NCBI RefSeq assembly: GCF_023101765.2
Contig: NC_064217.1
Span: 4,278,001 to 4,342,000, forward strand
Source: Spodoptera frugiperda
Taxonomy: Eukaryota > Arthropoda > Insecta > Lepidoptera > Noctuidae
Length of the DNA: 64,000 bases
Direction of reading: 5' to 3'
Part shown: piece after piece, positions 59,019-64,000 of the stretch
How the letters are laid out: each line of letters opens with the position of its first letter
How positions within the stretch are numbered: position 1 is the stretch's first letter
Program-made: the position numbers and the translations under genes
Notes under the pieces: generated by a model
The model's database searches: none
Told to the model about the DNA's origin: nothing
What the model saw: the letters and a program-made list of their open reading frames with translations, nothing else

Positions 59019-60179
59019 TGGTCATATCGCAAATTGAAGAAATCTTTAGTCAAGAAAGTTAGATAAGTACAAATATACACTTAAGTATTTGAAACGTTCA
59101 AATGTGAAAGTCAGGCTTGCCCACTTTGTAGACGTTGAGAAGATAACTCTAGGTCGTATAAAAGTAGATAAATATTCCAAAGTACTAATATAGAAAGGTT
59201 TAATGTTATGGTTACATGGGCCTTGGCTACGTAGAATGGATAAAAGACTGATCTTTTGGCAATTTTAAGACAGTTACGGTTGGTAATAAGTCCGTACTTA
59301 GTCTTCATGAACGGTCCGGTCTAGAGGTTAGAATGATATGTAATCGGCCTATCATAATACGAAATCAAGTCTAAAGCTTTTCTATATAATTATGGCTTTT
59401 AAATCCAATTGATCTCTATAACGACTTAAGACGAGCTGGACAGATAATGTTGGAGTTTACGACCGCTCACGCAAACACCTGTGCACTGTAACCTCATTAC
59501 CTAATGGAAAGGTGACCGATACAATTATAGAAACCTTAGGTGGAGGATAAAATACTTCCTTACTATTTACCATTCTTTTGTATCTTTTTAGGGCACATAG
59601 ATATCAGCCACTTTGGAAATGCAGGTAATATTTCTTTGTTAAAATAAAAATACAACAGTCAGTGTTTTCATCAATGTATTTAGTAAATGTATAATATATT
59701 ATACTCTATGTACATGAAACTAGTATTATTCGTACAAGAATATTTATTTGATTGTCAAAACTCGTTCGTGGAACTAAGAACTTCCATTATCTCCTACCCA
59801 TTTACTCGTACTTGAACAAAATATTTTACCAAAACATATGGAAATCCTTTCCCGTGTCAACATATAAAACTTCATAATTTACTTTTAAACTTTAAGCATA
59901 GTTCGGTACTTTGTCTTTTTGAAGTACTTATTCCTAAGACAGTTAATTTCACTGGGTGTGTGTTAATTGCCAGTTAATTACCATACATGCGGTTAACAGT
60001 CGTTCTAAGTTTCAAGTAATTAAGAGTTTGGTCGTACTTTTAAATCGACTTTGTTAATACTTGAGGATATCAGTGAGTTCTTAATAGCTTAGAAAATTGT
60101 TAATAGCCAAACTTATCGTATCTGTATTAGACACACGTATTGTCTTATGATATGCTTTGTCAAATATTTAATATTAAAG

Positions 60180-60362
60180 TTGAGAAAATTGGTGGTGGCT
60201 AAGGGTGCTTTTCGATCAGAGATATACTATGCTACGTTGCTGTGGATGCGTTTGGCTTCCACCAATCATATTCATTGGTACACAACTGACACAGACAATT
60301 TCAGACAAGTGGTGGGGTTCCATACTAACTTTCACTCCCCTCCCCTCTTTCATACAAATTAG
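60180..60362 (+). repeat. Suspected MITE-like repeat
   Basis: TAAGGGTGCTTTTCGATCAG, AGATATACTATGCTACGTTG and CTGTGGATGCGTTTGGCTTC resemble a dispersed noctuid repeat known to me. There is no second copy in the window. Confidence 0.3.
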
Positions 60363-60394
60363 AAAATGACAAAAGGCCTATGCCAGCCCCCCAA

Positions 60395-60492
60395 CCAACT
60401 TTACACAAAAAATCATGTCATAAACTCGCTCCGTTGCGACGTGAAGAAAGGACAAACAAACACACTTTCCCATTTACAATATTAGTACGAAT
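60395..60492 (-). mobile_element. Helitron (Lep1-like) fragment
   Basis: GCTCCGTTGCGACGTGAAGA, AAGGACAAACAAACACACTT, TCCCATTTACAATATTAGTA is the reverse of the Lep1-like start (compare 4712-4882). Confidence 0.45.
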
Positions 60493-61010
60493 TTGTGCAA
60501 CAAAAGATCAAAAAGACCTCTCCAAAGTTGAAACAGATTCCGAAGCAGTTGTACTAACAGATGTCTGTTGGAAAACTTTAAGTGTGTTCTACAAACTGTA
60601 CCAGAGAAGTTCTTGCTTGTGTTTCAAGTTGACATTAGTGTATGAGCGTTGCCAATAGAAAAATGGAACAAGTTAGAAATGGCTGTGGTTTACTGTAAAG
60701 AAAGGTTTCAATTGAGTTGACATATCATTAGGTCCTTATTTGCTAGTAAAATAACCGTTGCCCAACTTTGGCATCAAAAAGGTATTCTGTAGTACTAGGG
60801 TTTTTCTCAATTCATTACGTGAGTAAACCGTTATTTTTAGTTAGTTACAATAAAATATATTATTTGGCTTGGATTATTATGAGTCGAAGAGTAAACGAAG
60901 TCAAATACTCTCACATGTTTAATTAAACAGAACAAAAACACGTCTAAAGGTTTTAAACGAGAACCTAACTAGGTTATTTACCAATATCCTTATAGATTGC
61001 TGAGATAGGT

Positions 61011-61277
61011 GTGTTTGTACGAAACTATCCTCAATTATATCCTAAGGTTAGTGAGAATTGTAAATTTAAACAGAGGGATCCTACAAAATTAAGAATGGAA
61101 AGATGTAGAAGTACTTTACATAAGAAAAATAGTTCAATGATGATAATTAATATATATAATAATATTCCTAGAGAAATAAGAGAGCTACCTACCACGAAAT
61201 TTAAAGGAAAATTAAAAGACTGGCTTATTGAAAAGTGCTTCTATACCCTAGAAGAATTTTTTAAGTATAGAATATAA
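61011..61277 (+). pseudogene. CR1/L2/jockey-type LINE, C-terminal fragment of reverse transcriptase protein
   Basis: The frame contains RDPTKLRMERCRSTLHKKNS, IINIYNNIPREIRELPTTKF and KGKLKDWLIEKCFYTLEEFF. The Y-N-x-(I/L)-P-x-x-I-x-x-L...FK..L..(W/F)L pattern is the usual C-terminal end of CR1/L2/jockey-group reverse transcriptase proteins. No ATG begins the frame (it opens with GTG) and the polymerase domain is absent, so this is a 5'-truncated insertion. The natural stop is followed by a 3'UTR and a TTA microsatellite tail at about 61398-61420. Confidence 0.6.
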
Positions 61278-61425
61278 TTTTATATGTAATAATAGGGTTA
61301 TTTAAGTTCTTAAGTTTTCGCATGCCTACTGAAGGCGAAATGTGTTTAGCTACATAATTACCTGTTACCACCTTTTTTGTACCATATTTCGGCGAATAAA
61401 GATTTATTATTATTATTATAATAAA
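61278..61425 (+). mobile_element. 3'UTR and microsatellite tail of the LINE
   Basis: GGCATGCCTACTGAAGGCG-like text (CATGCCTACTGAAGGCGAAA), TACCATATTTCGGCGAATAA, AGATTTATTATTATTATTAT. A simple-repeat tail instead of poly-A is typical of CR1/L2 elements. Confidence 0.55.
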
Positions 61426-61699
61426 GAAGTACATACTTCAATAAATAACACACGGAGACACTGTCTACAAAAATTGCCCATCGCTCACGTATTTATCGGA
61501 AATTACTCTTATATTCTTAGAACAGGTTAGTTTCATTCCGGAGCCAATTACCGATATCAATTAATTACATCAAGGCACACTACAAATTGTATGATTGAAT
61601 TTATTGACTCTATCCAGAGAAAAATAATTAAAGGTTCGTGCAGACTGGATGTACCTAATTTCATATTGTGGTGATGATTGGATAAAAAACATTAAAAAT

Positions 61700-61935
61700 A
61701 AGTCGCCCCACACTAGCGTTTTTCCTGTATCGCGGTTGCATTAACAAATAGGACTAAGGGGAGGCCTTTGTTCAGCAGTGGACGTCTCTCGGCTGATGAT
61801 GATGATGATTTACAAACATAAAAGTTCACATACACATGACACCCAGATCCGAAACAACAATTTGTGGAGCACATAAAAAGTTGCTCCGTGCGGGAATCGA
61901 ATACCCTATGCATTGCCCGGCAGCCAGTGCCAGTG
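61700..61935 (-). repeat. SINE A, minus copy interrupted by another repeat
   Basis: CGCCCCACACTAGCGTTTTT and TGTATCGCGGTTGCATT precede, and TACAAACATAAAAGTTCACA, GGAGCACATAAAAAGTTGCT, CGTGCGGGAATCGA follow, an insert at about 61744-61810. Box B is damaged by an inserted base pair (GAATCGAATACCC). Confidence 0.75.
61744..61810 (+). mobile_element. Nested LINE-tail insertion in a SINE
   Basis: AGGACTAAGGGGAGGCCTTT, GTTCAGCAGTGGACGTCTCT, CGGCTGATGATGATGATGAT sits exactly where the SINE A consensus reads GCGTTTACAAAC without a break. The GATGAT tail is the 3' microsatellite of a common moth LINE. Confidence 0.65.
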
Positions 61936-62225
61936 ACAGCTATCAATTTCATCGGTGTAGTGTCTGCTACGATATAATTTATAACTCTTCAACTATCGAC
62001 CATAAACTCGAGGTAAATTTCTTAGAATTTGACAAAAGAGAGTTTCCACGTGAGTCGCCTGTGCTGCATTTTCCCCTAGCACCTCGGTTAGGATCACACT
62101 AAAGGCAGTAAAGTTGCTATTACAATTACATAAACCACTCCTCATTAACATGTCATTGGGTATACCTTTATTGAAACATCTTTCAGTACCGTAATTTAAA
62201 TTTATAATATAAATGCTCTTGTGGG

Positions 62226-62476
62226 TTTAATTCTCGGGCCGGGCAAAACATTACTGGGCTTTTTTTCAGTTTAATTTCTCATTAGTAACACGGTGTCTGA
62301 AATTGTCTTCGTGCTAAGCTCACCCCCTTATGGGGGAGAGGACATGGAACATGAATGTGTGTGTGTGTTATAAACACAAATTGTGAAAAGTAGACGTACA
62401 TTGTATAGCGGCATTACGTGCCGTAAAGTGCACCTCTGTCTACCTCTTCGGGGATAAAAGGCGTGACGATACGACC
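62226..62476 (+). repeat. SINE C, plus copy
   Basis: GGGTTTAATTCTCGGGCCGG (degenerate box B), GGCAAAACATTACTGGGC, TAAACACAAATTGTGAAAAG, GCGGCATTACGTGCCGTAAA, TCTTCGGGGATAAAAGGCGT. A GTGTGTGTGT run has expanded near 62360. The remaining 62480-64000 shows only faint SINE C-like pieces near 63330-63600. Confidence 0.7.
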
Positions 62477-64000
62477 TTGAAAATGCTCTTCAAAGTGTGG
62501 AGCTTCCAGAGCAGATGATGGTCTTTTATTTATATAAGTAGGTCAATCTTAGAAATATGGGTCAAACGTGTTTTAGATAAAATATGTTTAATGATACAAG
62601 ACGTCCACTACAGAACATAAACGTCTTCTTCAAAGTCACCCAGAATAGCAGCCTGCAACGCTATGCAATATCACATTAAACATATTATAGCTTTCTCTGT
62701 AGCAAGACTTTATGGCAATAAAATGTCAAAGTAAATTAAGTGCAGCAACTTGCAGGCTTCAGACTTTAGCACGTTTACAAGGGTTATGACGCAGGTTACC
62801 ATGGCAACGGGCACTGAAAGACTTCCACCGTAAATTGAACGTCTTCGATATTAAATAACTTTTTTCTCCTTAGCATTTGCACCTTCTAACTAAGGTTCTT
62901 GGAAAATCTACCATGAATGTTCGTAATAAAGTTCAAAATTGAAATGTGCGTTTCTAACACTACTTTGATTAGGACAAAATCAGGAAATAATTCTGAGAAA
63001 CGTTTCTCCTTCTCACTAAGTCACATTATGTAGAATTACAACTTGTTGCTTCACTTTTTGTGTAGGCGCCGTACGGAAATTACAGTCACGTACCTACTCC
63101 CAAGAATTATGAGATTCGAAGGTCCGGTCGAAACAAGGGGATCTAATATTTTCTATTTCTTATTTGTACCCATGAATATTGGCAAAGGTTTGAGTTACAT
63201 CTGAGAGCCGAAAATATTTTCGATAGCTGCTGAGCAATGGAATTGGGATCGATTCACGGGGTAGGCAACGTCATATTGAAATTTTTCTCAGTAATGGTAA
63301 GGAACCCGAATTAAGTAAACTCAGTGTATGGTAGTCACCCCTATTACATGGGCCTCTAGTACCTAAACTGACAAACATTGTAAACTTGCTTCAACGTACA
63401 AAAACGTTGTCAACTGTCCACATTTTAGTGTGCGATTTTCAGAGCGCTTATAACCTATCTACACCTTTTTACTTGTAATATCATTGGACAGGGCCGATTG
63501 TTTTGTTTTACAGTGCATAATCATATTATGGTATCTCCACTTTGTACTTGCTTAATCTTCGCTACTTACCCATTGGGAACTAAAAGGCGAAATTGCAATA
63601 TAAAACTGCAAATTCTAAACCGAAAATAATTCCCTGTTCTCAAAGTGTACTGATGGTAAAGTAAATGAGAAAACTGTTGGAGTTTTAAATCAATCAGAAC
63701 TTCCAAATCCTCATGGAATACTTGACATGCCCGTTACCTTGTTGATTGATTTTCTACAAAGTTTAATTAAATTTTCTTCGACACAATAAAATAGATATTA
63801 TATTATAGAACAGCTACATAGTTAACGCTATATTTAGAAAAAAATATACAATAATAAATGTACGTGTGTATAGAAAGTGTGTACATTAAAAAATGAGTAC
63901 AATTTCATTCTTAAAAGTAGCCACATCCCAAAGTTTTAGATTATTACATAGGTAATATGAAATGGCCGCTTTGTTATTTTATTTTCCTTCTCATTTATTT

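Overview
This is an AT-rich, intron-like eukaryotic window that looks like nuclear DNA of a lepidopteran, most likely a noctuid moth. The evidence is the repeat content: many copies of noctuid-type SINEs and retroposon tails, Lep1-like Helitron ends, MULE, hAT and foldback elements, and remnants of R1-type and CR1/L2-type LINEs. There are no bacterial operons, no CRISPR array and no intact tRNA or rRNA gene. Most of the longer ORFs are chance frames or lie inside repeats. The noctuid assignment rests on remembered repeat families, not on a search.

One host gene is well supported. On the minus strand, two coding exons of a rhodopsin-family GPCR of the Tre1/moody type fit together exactly. The first (5345-5419) holds the start codon and a short N-terminus beginning MADDIMNFTDEV. 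The second (1631-1771) holds transmembrane helix 1 with its GN motif and the CPKVRNVAAAFII segment. Both introns are phase 2 and both junctions have good splice sites. The rest of the receptor must lie left of position 1. Far upstream on the same strand, a CpG-rich promoter-like block (about 48000-48115) leads into a 5'UTR-like exon that ends at a strong GTGAGT donor at 47760. A 23-nt micro-exon candidate lies at 27539-27561. If these belong together, most of the window is first-intron sequence of this gene, about 42 kb long. That link is an inference; RNA-seq would settle it.

Layout: 1-5419 carries the GPCR exons and a few repeats. 5420-47760 is the inferred intron. It holds a 920-bp MULE with 8-bp target duplication (18602-19521), a 1,051-bp non-autonomous hAT (25135-26185), a Helitron (31212-31407), a MITE with a TTAAA duplication (38270-38467) and its inverted partner (27329-27507), a full-length SINE with 14-bp target duplication (33038-33194) and a 310-bp long inverted repeat (44547-44856). 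47761-48115 is the candidate first exon and promoter. 48116-64000 lies upstream of that promoter. It contains an unidentified ORF (48342-48599), a 1.15-kb tandem duplication (56356 to about 58690) whose two copies share a 152-bp identical promoter-like block with TATA box, Inr and a splice donor, and a CR1/L2-like LINE 3' end.

The observations most worth a second look are the duplicated promoter-like unit, the micro-exon and the 41-codon upstream ORF of the GPCR transcript, and a series of near-perfect short hairpins. One hairpin can be shown, by comparison with paralogous repeat copies in the window, to have arisen by an inverted local copy (template switching). Stretches not listed are AT-rich sequence in which I see nothing recognisable.
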